Source: Clostridia bacterium (GTDB taxonomy: Bacteria; Bacillota; Clostridia; Christensenellales; Borkfalkiaceae). From it: 64,000 bases of DNA. A program made the translations under genes and the position numbers. Below the pieces are notes generated by a model. That model saw only the letters and a list, made by a program, of their open reading frames with translations. It was not told the origin of the DNA and did not search any database. Shown here piece after piece: positions 43,631-52,602 of this stretch (position 1 is the first letter of the stretch; every line of letters begins with the position of its first letter). Where the stretch lies: NCBI GenBank assembly GCA_017545865.1, contig JAFWXO010000020.1, forward strand, positions 1-64,000, read 5' to 3'.

Positions 43631-43959
43631 TTTTTAAGTATATAAATAATATACTAAGTTTAAAAATAAATCAAGAGATATTTTCAAATAATTTTATTTT
43701 ACTATATTTAGTGTTCGGCAAGTTTTTTCTAACTAAAATTTTTTAAAAAACACAATTACTCAAACAATAATAAATAAAATTGAAAAAACTTTAAAATATG
43801 CGATAAAACCGTTAAATATGAAAAAATTTCAAATATTAAAGATTTTTGCTTATATTTAATATTTAAAATATTTTATAAAAATATTATAAAAAGGCTATGA
43901 AAAATTTTTAATTTGGTGTATAATAAAAACCGCTAATTATTTTTAAGGAAACGACTTGC
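43618..43959. other. 342-base AT-rich intergenic region between divergent operons
   Basis: Very AT-rich, with many A and T runs. A -10 box TATAAT at 43919-43924 serves the gene at 43960, with only a weak -35 (TATGAA, 43896-43901). On the minus strand TATATT- or TATACT-like boxes lie just upstream of the DnaD-like gene. I see no open reading frame, no RNA gene and no DnaA box (TTATCCACA) that would mark an origin. Confidence 0.6.
43910..43924 (+). repeat. Right arm of the 15-base inverted repeat
   Basis: AATTTGGTGTATAAT. It overlaps the -10 box (43919-43924) of the 43960 gene. Its partner is at 43616-43630 on the minus strand. The position over a promoter on one side and a start codon on the other would suit a shared operator, but chance similarity in AT-rich DNA is possible. 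Confidence 0.5.
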
Positions 43960-45615
43960 ATGGCTAATGAAATCTTAACGCCTATAACTTTATGGGAAGG
44001 GTTTGACGATACTTTACCGCTTAAAGAAACGGTTTTAAAAAGCGAAACCATTGGTAGCGCTGTTTTTAATTACGTTTATTTTTCTGGTAGGCAAGTTGGT
44101 AAAAGCAGAGTTAGAATTTACGGTGTTTACGCTAAGCAAAAAAAGCCGAAGTCTGACACGATTATTATTTTGCCATCAGTTAGCGACGCGTTCGACGTTG
44201 ACTTGGTTAGTTACTATTCAAATCTCGGCTTTAACGTTTTAACGGTTGACCTTTGCGGTAAGCGTGACGGGGCAACTGATTTTACCGTTTACCCTGAAGA
44301 TATTTCTTACGCTAATTTTAATACTCGCGGTACGACTATGGATTTCGTTGACAAAACGGCAAAAGAAACTTGTTGGTACGAGTGGTGCGCCGTTGCAAGA
44401 TACGCAGTTTCCTATGCAAAAGCGGATAATCCTAACGGTAAAATTGGCGTTTTAGGTTTAAAACACGGTGCAAACGTTGCTTGGCAACTCGTTGGAACTG
44501 ACGATAGGGTAAGCGCCGCTGCGTTTGCTTACGGCGCGGGTTGGCTTGCTTATAAAGGAGTAAACAAGTTTACTCAAGAAGAAATTCAGCTTGACGACGA
44601 GCGCTGTAAATTTATCGCGGGGGTTGACGCGCACTCTTACGCTCAGTTAGTAAAAGTGCCAGTGTTATATTTAGGCGCAACTAATAGTTACGAGTTTGAT
44701 GCGGAAAGGGCGGTTGACACCCTTCAACGCGTTAATAATCAAAACAAATGTTGGCATAACTTTGTTAATTCTTCGGTAGACACGCTTGACGAATACTGTT
44801 TGGCAGACGTTAACTATTTCTTCTTAAAGCATCTTTCCGGAAAAAGAATAAAATTGCCAACAACCCCTAAACTTTCAGTTGAAGTTGACGGGGAAGACGT
44901 TTATTATACCGTTGAATATTCTAATTTTGACGAGGTAAAGAGCGTTCAAGTATACGCAAGTAGTAACGATTACGAGCCTAATAAGAGAGTTTGGTTTATG
45001 CCCGTTCAAGTTGATAGTGAAGACTGTAAAATAACGTTTAAAAGGCGACTTTACGGCTTTGTTGACTTTGATATTGCTTACGCCGTTGTTAAGTATAAAA
45101 ACGGTATGGCAGTAAGTTCAAAATTTTCTTTTGAGAAGATTGAAGTTAATTCAAACTCAAAAATTCCAAGCGTAATTTTTAGTTCTTCAAGGCTTATGAC
45201 AACGTTTATCATAGATAAATTTAGCGGTAAAAGGCTTGGTAACGTTTTCACTAAAGAAAAACTTAGAGAATACGTTAGCGGTCCGCTTGGCATTTTGGGA
45301 ATTTCTACTAAAAATACGATTTCTTCTTATGCGATAAAGAACTTTGCATCAACTTTAAGCGACAGTTCCTTTATTAAGTTTGACTCTTTTACGCCTATTT
45401 CAGATACGGTTACCATTAAACTTTTGTCATCAAACGGCTTTGAATACGTTAGTACCGTTAACTTGGCGGGGCAAAACTCTTGGCAAAACGTTACCGTTGA
45501 ATTTAACGAATTTAAAACTGAAATCGGTATGCCGATTAAAAATTTTGACGATATTTATTCTATCGCCGTTTCTTCAAAAGGCAACGTTGCGATAAATAAC
45601 TTTTTAATTTTATGA
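43960..45615 (+). CDS. Alpha/beta-hydrolase-like protein lacking the catalytic serine
   Basis: 551 residues. Residues about 50-280 follow an alpha/beta-hydrolase pattern like dienelactone hydrolases or acetyl esterases: strands DTIIILPSV and FNVLTVDLCGKRDGATDF, then the elbow strand KIGVLGLKHG. In active enzymes the elbow is G-x-S-x-G; here it is G166-L-K168-H-G170, so the serine is missing. VPVLYLGATNSYEFD matches the strand before the usual acid residue. The C-terminal 250 residues are strand-rich and unassigned. It may be a non-catalytic or altered enzyme. It starts at ATG 43960, ten bases after AAGGA, and overlaps DUF951. Confidence 0.65.
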   Translation: MANEILTPITLWEGFDDTLPLKETVLKSETIGSAVFNYVYFSGRQVGKSRVRIYGVYAKQKKPKSDTIIILPSVSDAFDVDLVSYYSNLGFNVLTVDLCGKRDGATDFTVYPEDISYANFNTRGTTMDFVDKTAKETCWYEWCAVARYAVSYAKADNPNGKIGVLGLKHGANVAWQLVGTDDRVSAAAFAYGAGWLAYKGVNKFTQEEIQLDDERCKFIAGVDAHSYAQLVKVPVLYLGATNSYEFDAERAVDTLQRVNNQNKCWHNFVNSSVDTLDEYCLADVNYFFLKHLSGKRIKLPTTPKLSVEVDGEDVYYTVEYSNFDEVKSVQVYASSNDYEPNKRVWFMPVQVDSEDCKITFKRRLYGFVDFDIAYAVVKYKNGMAVSSKFSFEKIEVNSNSKIPSVIFSSSRLMTTFIIDKFSGKRLGNVFTKEKLREYVSGPLGILGISTKNTISSYAIKNFASTLSDSSFIKFDSFTPISDTVTIKLLSSNGFEYVSTVNLAGQNSWQNVTVEFNEFKTEIGMPIKNFDDIYSIAVSSKGNVAINNFLIL

Positions 45616-45797
45616 TTACGAAACTTAACGTTGGAGATAAAATATTAACGAAAAAGCCCCATCCTTGCGGAAGTTCGGAGTGGACTGTTGTAAGGCTTGG
45701 CGCTGACGTGAAGATAAAATGTAACGGGTGTGGGAGAATAGTTATGTTAACTCCCACCGATTTTGAGCGCAGGCTTAAAAAGATTTTAGGTGTTTAA
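45612..45797 (+). CDS. DUF951 family protein
   Basis: 61-residue protein of DUF951, a small, conserved Firmicutes family of unknown function. KILTKKPHPCGSSEWTVVRLGADVKIKCNGCGRIVML shows the family's conserved HPCGS and CxxCGR motifs, which could bind zinc. It starts inside the stop of the hydrolase-like gene (ATGA) and is followed by the signal peptidase gene after two bases. Confidence 0.9.
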   Translation: MITKLNVGDKILTKKPHPCGSSEWTVVRLGADVKIKCNGCGRIVMLTPTDFERRLKKILGV

Positions 45798-45799
45798 TT

Positions 45800-46387
45800 A
45801 TGCAAGAAACGTTATTAACTCAACGAAATACGAAAAATTCGGGTGGATTTTACTTTTTTATTATCCTTCTCGCAGTTTTAGTTGCTATGTTTTATCTTTC
45901 GTCTTCGGTGTTTTCACTCGTTAAGGTAGACGGTGCGTCTATGAACGAAACGCTTTTAGACGGTGACGTTTTGTTCGTTAATCAAAAGCGTGACGTAAAA
46001 CACGGTGACGTTGTCGTTTTTGAATATCCCGATCACGGCATGCTTATAAAGCGCGTTATCGGTATGGAAGGGGACGTTGTTAAATGCCAAAACGGAAACG
46101 TTTACGTAAAATACAGTGGAGATGATAGTTTCACTATGATAAACGAGTCGTATTTGTCCGTTGACACGAGTGACTTTTCTGAGTTTTACGTTGAAGACGG
46201 CACTATCTTCGTTCTTGGCGATAATCGTGGTATTAGTAACGATAGTAGAAATTTTTTAAAATCTCAACCCGTTAAACTTGAATACGTTGTTGGGGTTGTA
46301 ACGAACAAGTCTATTAAGTATAAAAAATTGAGCACTTCATTATTTGGATGGACTTTTAAACTTGGTGATACTTTAGGTGGAAGATAA
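45800..46387 (+). CDS. lepB: Signal peptidase I
   Basis: 195-residue type I signal peptidase that cleaves signal peptides at the outer face of the membrane. One transmembrane helix spans about 17-39. The catalytic dyad is S47 in GASMNETL and K84 in MLIKRVIG. LGDNRGISNDSRN is the box E signature. It lies in a tight unit after DUF951 and overlaps the next gene by one base (TAATG). Confidence 0.95.
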   Translation: MQETLLTQRNTKNSGGFYFFIILLAVLVAMFYLSSSVFSLVKVDGASMNETLLDGDVLFVNQKRDVKHGDVVVFEYPDHGMLIKRVIGMEGDVVKCQNGNVYVKYSGDDSFTMINESYLSVDTSDFSEFYVEDGTIFVLGDNRGISNDSRNFLKSQPVKLEYVVGVVTNKSIKYKKLSTSLFGWTFKLGDTLGGR

Positions 46388-46905
46388 TGAGAGAACTTTA
46401 TCAAAGCGATTACGTTAATCGCTATTTAAAACTTAAAAAACGCATGCTCATAACTTATTTCGTAGTTATGGCGTTATCAATATGCGCGCTTGCTTTTATC
46501 TTGATTTATTACGCAACTGAGCCATATCAAACATCTTCAAGAGTTCCGCTTATGATTGCTATGTTTGCAGTTATCGTGTTTTTTATTATTTATTCATTTA
46601 TTTTCTTTACGATAACTTACGGTAGGGTTAGGAGTTATTGCAATTTCTTGCTCTTTTCCGTTTGCGCAACGAGAAGCACTGAAAAGGTTACCGTTTTAAA
46701 CGTTTTTAACGATATCGTTGATAAAAACGGCGTTGACTGCACGAGAATTGAAGTTTTAGAGTGGTCAGATGCCGAAAATGATTTTGTTGAGCGCATGATT
46801 TACGTTGATAACGAAGTTGTTGTTGACGACGTTTTTGAAGGGAATATTTTAACGATTGTTACAAATTCCAACTATTTGCTTGCATATAATAAGGAGACCG
46901 CATGA
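46387..46905 (+). CDS. Hypothetical two-helix membrane protein
   Basis: 172 residues with two transmembrane helices (about 19-42 and 54-79). The C-terminal 90 residues are predicted cytoplasmic with strands (TEKVTVLNVFNDIVDKNG and IYVDNEVVVDDVFEG). I do not recognise a family. It sits between lepB and the oligoendopeptidase gene, overlapping each by one to four bases, so it is cotranscribed with them. A role in envelope protein processing is conceivable but unproven. Confidence 0.7.
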   Translation: MRELYQSDYVNRYLKLKKRMLITYFVVMALSICALAFILIYYATEPYQTSSRVPLMIAMFAVIVFFIIYSFIFFTITYGRVRSYCNFLLFSVCATRSTEKVTVLNVFNDIVDKNGVDCTRIEVLEWSDAENDFVERMIYVDNEVVVDDVFEGNILTIVTNSNYLLAYNKETA

Positions 46906-48671
46906 AAAGAAGCGAAATTGATATTAAATACACTTGGAATACCGATGAAATTATATCTGGAAAGGAAGAGTTTTTAAAAAGAGTTAAAAATCTCGATAAA
47001 CAAATTGATTTTTCTTCGTTTAAAGGCAATCTTAATAACGTTAAAACGGTTAAGGCTTGTTACGATAAGTTATATAAGCTTATTTCCGAACTTGAAGTTT
47101 TATCCGTTTACGCTATGTTTAAGCGCGATGAAGACGGAACTAATCCGCTTGGCAACGAACTTTCTTGCTTAGTTGAAGAAGTTTCGGTTAAGTTTTCATC
47201 GGAAGTATCGTTTATCGATCCTGAACTATCAAAACTTGGCGAAGATAAACTTCGCGAGTTTGCAAGTGACGAGTCTATGAAGGACTATGATCTTGATATT
47301 AAACGTTTAATAGATTCCTTGCCCCATCTTTTATCGGAAGAAACTGAAAAGGTTTTATCGCTTGGCGGTAAAGTTTACGGTGGTTACGACGACGCCTTTT
47401 CTATGCTTGACAACGTTGACCTTGATTTCCCAACTATCAAAGTTGACGGTAAAAAAGTAAAAGTTACTCACGCCACTTATTCGCTTTTACTTCAAAATCC
47501 AGACCAAAAGGTTAGAAGAAACGCCTTTAAAGCGTATTACAAGGCGTACGAAAAGGTTTTAAACACAATTACCGCTCTTTATAAAGGCAACGTTGATAAA
47601 GACGTATTCTTATCAAGAGTTAGAAAGTTCCCATCTTCACTTGCAAAGGCGCTTTTTTCTGAAGAAGTTGACGTAAGGGTATATAAAAACCTTATTTCTT
47701 CCGTTCACAAAGCGCTCCCAACGATGCACAGATACGTTGAAGATAGAAAAAAGATTTTAAACGGAACGATGCACATGTACGATATGTACGTTCCACTAAC
47801 TGCTAACGCCGATTTAAAACTTAAATACGAAGAGGCGTTTGAACTCGTTTTAAAGGGTCTTAAACCGCTTGGCGAAGATTATCTTAACCTTTTAAGAAAG
47901 GCAAAATCTGAACGTTGGATTGACGTTTACGAGAACGACGGCAAGAGAAGTGGAGCGTATAGTTGTAGCGTATACAACGTACCGCATCCGTACGTTTTGC
48001 TCAATCATAACGAAACGACACATAGCGTTTTTACGATTGCTCACGAACTCGGCCACGCTATTCACTCGTATTTTTCAAATAAAACTCAGCCTGTTTCTAA
48101 GGCGGACTATAAGATTTTCGTTGCGGAAGTTGCCTCTACCGTAAACGAAATGTTGCTTTTAAAATATCTTATTAAAACCGCGCCGAACGACAACGTTAAA
48201 AAATATTTCTTGTCGTATTACTTAGATACGATTAGAACAACGCTTTTTAGACAAACGATGTTTAGTGAGTTTGAAGAAAAGGCTCACGCTATTGCCGAAA
48301 AAGGCGAGCCGTTTACTAAGGAAGTTTTAAACTCTATTTATTTAAAACTCAACAAAAAGTATTACGGCAAGAGCGTTGTTTCCGATAGGGAAATATCTTT
48401 TGAGTGGGCGAGAATTCCCCATTTTTACAGAGCGTTTTACGTTTACAAGTATTCAACAGGCATAATTAGCGCTATCGCTATCGCCGAGAGAATATTTAAC
48501 GGTGGCGAAAAAGAAGTTCAAGAATATTTTAATTTCTTGTCTTCCGGTTGTTCGGATAAACCCACTGAATTATTAAAACTTACCGGCGTTGATTTATTAG
48601 ACGGCGATGCTATGGAAATGGCGTTCAAATCTTTTGAAGACGCTTTAAACGAATTTGAAAAACTTATTTAA
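46902..48671 (+). CDS. pepF: Oligoendopeptidase F
   Basis: M3-family zinc metallopeptidase of 589 residues that degrades peptides in the cytoplasm. The zinc motif is HELGH in FTIAHELGHAIHSYFS, with the third ligand Glu downstream in FVAEVASTVNE. The N-terminal part, including SEIDIKYTWNTDEI, is the family's PepF N-domain. It starts four bases before the end of the previous gene (ATGA). Co-location with signal peptidase may mean it recycles signal peptides. Confidence 0.95.
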   Translation: MKRSEIDIKYTWNTDEIISGKEEFLKRVKNLDKQIDFSSFKGNLNNVKTVKACYDKLYKLISELEVLSVYAMFKRDEDGTNPLGNELSCLVEEVSVKFSSEVSFIDPELSKLGEDKLREFASDESMKDYDLDIKRLIDSLPHLLSEETEKVLSLGGKVYGGYDDAFSMLDNVDLDFPTIKVDGKKVKVTHATYSLLLQNPDQKVRRNAFKAYYKAYEKVLNTITALYKGNVDKDVFLSRVRKFPSSLAKALFSEEVDVRVYKNLISSVHKALPTMHRYVEDRKKILNGTMHMYDMYVPLTANADLKLKYEEAFELVLKGLKPLGEDYLNLLRKAKSERWIDVYENDGKRSGAYSCSVYNVPHPYVLLNHNETTHSVFTIAHELGHAIHSYFSNKTQPVSKADYKIFVAEVASTVNEMLLLKYLIKTAPNDNVKKYFLSYYLDTIRTTLFRQTMFSEFEEKAHAIAEKGEPFTKEVLNSIYLKLNKKYYGKSVVSDREISFEWARIPHFYRAFYVYKYSTGIISAIAIAERIFNGGEKEVQEYFNFLSSGCSDKPTELLKLTGVDLLDGDAMEMAFKSFEDALNEFEKLI

Positions 48672-48681
48672 GGATAAAATT

Positions 48682-50223
48682 ATGGCAAAAGATACTACGA
48701 ATTTATTACCATATTCTCTCGAAGCCGAGCAAAGCGTTCTCGGTTCAATACTTATTGACAAAGAATTCCAGTTTGAAATTGCAAGCAAGGTTAAAGCTGA
48801 AGATTTCTTCGTTGAATCGCATAAATTTATATTCAACGCTATGTTTGAGATTTTATCGGATTCTAAACCCGTTGATTTGGTTACGCTTATTGACGTTTTA
48901 AGTAAAATGCCTTCCGTTAAGTACGATAAAAAGAGCGGTAGCGATAATTTAGATTTAATTCAAAACGCTGAAAAGAAGACCATGCTTGAAAGGGTTGGCA
49001 ATATTGATTATCTTACCGAAATCATTAGAAGTACTCCTTCTGCGGCAAACTACGAATACTATGTTGATATCGTTAAAAGAGATAGCGTTTTAAGAAAACT
49101 TATTAGGTGTTCCGATGCTATTTCTAAGGACGCTATATCTTCAGATAATGGAACAAAGTCAGTAGCGTACGCTGAAAAACTTATTTACGATATTTCCGAA
49201 CAGTTAGACACTTCTTCGCTTACTAACGTCAACGAGCACGTTGACGGTGTTTTGGATACCTTCCAAAAAATTCAAAGCGATAAAAACTATTTACAGGGTT
49301 TACACACTGGTTTTACCGCGCTTGACGATTTGACTAACGGTTTACATAAAGGCAACCTTATTATCCTTGCGGCGCGCCCGTCCGTTGGTAAAACTACGCT
49401 TGCTATGAACATAGTTGAAAACGTTGCAATTCGCCATAACGCCGTTTGCGCCGTATTCGCGCTCGAAATGACTAAGGAAGAACTTACCGAACGTATGCTT
49501 TGTTCTATCGGTGGCGTTAGCGGTCAAGATGCAAAGAAGGGTAAACTTGATTCAGAAGAGTGGAAAAAACTTTGGAACGCTCAAAAGATTATAAATTCAA
49601 CTAAAATCTTCATTGACGATACTTCAATGACAACGATTCCCGATATATTATCAAAATGCAGGCGCTTAAAGAGTATGCAAGGCGGAAAACTTGATTTAAT
49701 CGTAGTTGACCATATTCAACTTATGAACGCCGTTAAATCGAGCGAGTCACGTCAGTCTGAAATTACTGAAATTTCAAGAGGACTTAAAATGATTGCAAAA
49801 GAACTTGAAGTTCCCGTTATTGCTCTTTCACAACTTAACCGCGCTAGTGAAACTGGTAAGAGAAGACCGCAACTTTCCGACCTTAGAGAATCGGGCGCAA
49901 TCGAACAAGACGCGGATATCGTTATGTTTATTCATAGACCTGATCGCGCTCCTACTGAAGATGGCGAACCGCAACCGAAAAATAGGGTTGAAGCGGAAAT
50001 TATTATTTCTAAAAACCGTTCGGGCGCATGTGAATCGTTCAAACTCTTGTTCAAGGGCGAACAATCTAAGTTCGTTAATATCGTTTACAACTCTCCAGAA
50101 CCGCCTGCGTATATCGCAACGCCAAAATCTTCTTCGGCTGAAGTTGATTACGACGATGGCTTTGATTCAAGTATTCCCGTAGGAGAACCGCCTGCTGAAA
50201 ATCCCGATGAGGATATATTTTAA
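48682..50223 (+). CDS. dnaB: Replicative DNA helicase DnaB
   Basis: Hexameric helicase of 513 residues that unwinds DNA at the fork. The N-terminal domain (LLPYSLEAEQSVLGSIL) binds primase. The RecA-like C-domain has Walker A ARPSVGKTTLAMN, Walker B DLIVVDHIQLM and the arginine-finger region VPVIALSQLNRASE. ATG 48682 follows AAGGAT; a longer start at 48655 lies in pepF and is rejected. The stop overlaps the ATG of the Sua5 gene. B. subtilis calls this enzyme DnaC. Confidence 0.97.
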   Translation: MAKDTTNLLPYSLEAEQSVLGSILIDKEFQFEIASKVKAEDFFVESHKFIFNAMFEILSDSKPVDLVTLIDVLSKMPSVKYDKKSGSDNLDLIQNAEKKTMLERVGNIDYLTEIIRSTPSAANYEYYVDIVKRDSVLRKLIRCSDAISKDAISSDNGTKSVAYAEKLIYDISEQLDTSSLTNVNEHVDGVLDTFQKIQSDKNYLQGLHTGFTALDDLTNGLHKGNLIILAARPSVGKTTLAMNIVENVAIRHNAVCAVFALEMTKEELTERMLCSIGGVSGQDAKKGKLDSEEWKKLWNAQKIINSTKIFIDDTSMTTIPDILSKCRRLKSMQGGKLDLIVVDHIQLMNAVKSSESRQSEITEISRGLKMIAKELEVPVIALSQLNRASETGKRRPQLSDLRESGAIEQDADIVMFIHRPDRAPTEDGEPQPKNRVEAEIIISKNRSGACESFKLLFKGEQSKFVNIVYNSPEPPAYIATPKSSSAEVDYDDGFDSSIPVGEPPAENPDEDIF

Positions 50224-51233
50224 TGAATACCAAAATTTTAAAAATTAACGATAATTCCTTAAAATTATCGAAAAATTTAATACTTAACGAAGAACTCGTT
50301 GCGATACCAACCGAAACGGTTTACGGGCTTGGCGGTTTGGCAACGAGCGATCTTGCAGTTAAAAAAATCTTTGAAGCAAAAGGTAGACCTAACGACAATC
50401 CTTTAATCGTTCACGTTCATAAAGATTACGATTTAACAAAACTCGTTCACGTTGATTTTTCTTACGTTTACGATTTAATAAACGCCTATATGCCAGGCCC
50501 TTTAACGCTCGTTATGCGCCACAAAGGCTTTGTTTCAAGGTCAGTTACTTGCGGACTTGATACTTTGGCGGTTAGAATTCCCGATCACGAGGGTTGCCAA
50601 CAGTTTTTAAGATACGTTGACGTGCCTATTGCAGCGCCTTCAGCCAACGTTTCAAAGCATACAAGCCCAGTTACCGCCGAACACGTTTATAACGATTTAA
50701 ACGGCAAAATTGAAGTTATTTTAGACGGTGGAAAATGTTCGGGCGGTATTGAATCTACCGTTTTAGACGTTACTAAACCCGTTCCCGTTATTTTAAGAAG
50801 CGGGCTCGTTACCGCTGAGATGATTAAAAGAGTAGTCGGCGCGTGTGAATACGTTCAAAACACGGGAAGCGAAGTCGTTCGTTCGCCCGGTATGAAATAC
50901 GTTCACTATACGCCCAAGTGTAAAACTGCGCTTTTTGAAAGAAACGAATTACCGCTTGCTCAAGAACTTTACGATAAAATTTTATCTAAAGGCAAAGTTC
51001 CGGTATTTTTGTGCGACGATAAGGTTTCGCATAAACTTTGCGGTGAAAAGTTGTTGCTTGGTATTTCGGGCGAAGAAATCGCTTCTAATTTATACGATAA
51101 ATTGCTTGAAGGCGAAAAGATTGCCGACGTTTTGATTGCTATTAAGATAGATACTGGTAGCGAAGTTGATATCGGCGTTATGAATAGGTTATCAAAGGCT
51201 TGCAAGCCTTTTAATGAAAACGAAGATTATTAA
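50223..51233 (+). CDS. L-threonylcarbamoyladenylate synthase (Sua5/YwlC type)
   Basis: Makes threonylcarbamoyl-AMP for the t6A37 modification of tRNAs reading ANN codons. 336 residues: YrdC domain (about 1-205), with VAIPTETVYGLGG and KGRPNDNPLIVH as signature blocks, then a Sua5 C-domain (about 225-336). The two-domain form is Sua5 rather than the short YrdC/TsaC. The motif SPGMKYVHYTPK begins the linker loop. The start overlaps the dnaB stop. mtaB at 24.0 kb acts on the same tRNA base. Confidence 0.95.
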   Translation: MNTKILKINDNSLKLSKNLILNEELVAIPTETVYGLGGLATSDLAVKKIFEAKGRPNDNPLIVHVHKDYDLTKLVHVDFSYVYDLINAYMPGPLTLVMRHKGFVSRSVTCGLDTLAVRIPDHEGCQQFLRYVDVPIAAPSANVSKHTSPVTAEHVYNDLNGKIEVILDGGKCSGGIESTVLDVTKPVPVILRSGLVTAEMIKRVVGACEYVQNTGSEVVRSPGMKYVHYTPKCKTALFERNELPLAQELYDKILSKGKVPVFLCDDKVSHKLCGEKLLLGISGEEIASNLYDKLLEGEKIADVLIAIKIDTGSEVDIGVMNRLSKACKPFNENEDY

Positions 51234-51242
51234 GGAGTAGTT

Positions 51243-51686
51243 ATGAAAATTGCTTTTGGTTGTGATCACGGCGGATTTCCCGCTAAAAAAGACGTTATCG
51301 AATACTTAATAAATAGTGGACACGAAGTAATAGACGCTGGAACTTTTAGCGATGAATCTTGCGATTATCCTGACTTTGCAATTAAAGTTTGTAAATCGGT
51401 GCTTGACGGTAGCGCGGATAAGGGAATTTTGATTTGTGGCACAGGTATTGGTATGAGCATTGCTGCAAATAAGGTTAACGGTATTCGTTGCGCTCACGTT
51501 ACCGATGAGTTTTCCGCCGAAATGACGAGAAGACACAATGATACCAACGTTATTGCGCTTGGCGCAAGAATAACGAGCGTTGAACTTATAATTAAACTTA
51601 TCGATATATTTTTAAACACTTCTTTTGACGGTGGTAGACATGAAAACCGCGTTAATAAAGTTATGGAGATTGAAAAAAATAATTAA
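51243..51686 (+). CDS. rpiB: Ribose 5-phosphate isomerase B
   Basis: 147-residue RpiB/LacAB-type isomerase interconverting ribose 5-phosphate and ribulose 5-phosphate. FGCDHGGFPAKK near the N-terminus holds the substrate-binding Asp-His. ICGTGIGMSIAANKVNGIRCA and the active-site block RRHNDTNVIALGAR are typical. AAGGAG precedes the ATG, nine bases after the Sua5 stop. It is part of a string with galU and clpC. Confidence 0.95.
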   Translation: MKIAFGCDHGGFPAKKDVIEYLINSGHEVIDAGTFSDESCDYPDFAIKVCKSVLDGSADKGILICGTGIGMSIAANKVNGIRCAHVTDEFSAEMTRRHNDTNVIALGARITSVELIIKLIDIFLNTSFDGGRHENRVNKVMEIEKNN

Positions 51687-51728
51687 ACTTACTTTTTGAC
51701 GGTGCATGATGATTTATAAAGGAGATTT

Positions 51729-52595
51729 ATGTTTAAAGTAAAAAAAGCAGTAATTCCAGTTGCTGGGTTTGGAACGAGATTTTTACCGTATACCAAGGCT
51801 GTACCAAAAGCAATGCTTCCTATACTTAATAGACCTGCAATACAAGTTATCACTGAAGAAGTAATTAAGAGTGGAATTGAAGAAATTTTATTCGTAGTAG
51901 GGTATAAAAACGACGTTATTAAGGCGCATTTTGGTGTTTCCGAGCAACTTGATAGCGAACTTTTAGCAAAAGGTAAAACTGAGTTTTACAACGCTGTTAA
52001 ATACCCTGAAACAATGGCTAAAATAACTTTTATTGAACAAAAAGAGTTAAACGGATCGGCAAAAGCCATTGAAACTGCTAAAGAGTTTGTAAGCGGCGAG
52101 CCTTTTGCCGTGTTATTCGGCGACGACGTTATGTTTAACGATCAAAACCCTGTTATATCTCAACTTATAAAGGTTTTTGAAACCACTGGTAAAACGGTTA
52201 TCGGTTGCAAAAACGTAAGCCTTGAAGACGTGCCAAAATACGCTTCCGTTGAGTATTCTTCCGCTCATGGAAACGTTTACGAAGTTACCAAAATTACTGA
52301 AAAACCCAAACTTGAAGACGTTAAAAGTACCCTTTCTCCGCTTGGAAGATACGTTGTTCCTTACGAGATTTTTGATGAGATTGCAAAACTTAAACCATCT
52401 CATAACAACGAGTATCAATTTACTGACGCGCTTGACGCTTTATCAAGAAAAGGCGGGGTGAAAGCCGTTGAATTTGACGGTATTCGTTACGATATGGGCT
52501 CAAGGCTTGGTTATTTAAAAGCAAATATTGAATATGGGCTTCGCGATAAAGAGTTGGGCGAAGAACTTAGAAACTATTTAAAAACTTTAATTTAA
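51729..52595 (+). CDS. galU: UTP--glucose-1-phosphate uridylyltransferase
   Basis: Makes UDP-glucose from UTP and glucose-1-phosphate. 288 residues. The nucleotide-binding signature is AGFGTRFLPYTKAVPKAMLP. EQKELNGSAKAIETA and AVLFGDDVMF follow in the family order. AAGGAG precedes the ATG. Its product supplies GalT and cell-wall or exopolysaccharide precursors. It lies between rpiB and clpC with short gaps. Confidence 0.96.
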   Translation: MFKVKKAVIPVAGFGTRFLPYTKAVPKAMLPILNRPAIQVITEEVIKSGIEEILFVVGYKNDVIKAHFGVSEQLDSELLAKGKTEFYNAVKYPETMAKITFIEQKELNGSAKAIETAKEFVSGEPFAVLFGDDVMFNDQNPVISQLIKVFETTGKTVIGCKNVSLEDVPKYASVEYSSAHGNVYEVTKITEKPKLEDVKSTLSPLGRYVVPYEIFDEIAKLKPSHNNEYQFTDALDALSRKGGVKAVEFDGIRYDMGSRLGYLKANIEYGLRDKELGEELRNYLKTLI

Positions 52596-52602
52596 GGATT
52601 TT

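Noticed and set aside
43618-43959. Replication origin in the AT-rich region next to dnaD and dnaI genes
   Set aside because: No DnaA box (TTATCCACA) cluster is visible and dnaA/dnaN are not adjacent.
51690-51728. Promoter before galU (TTGACG near 51698 and TATAAA near 51715)
   Set aside because: The spacing is only about 13 bases, so it is unlikely to work as a sigma-A promoter.
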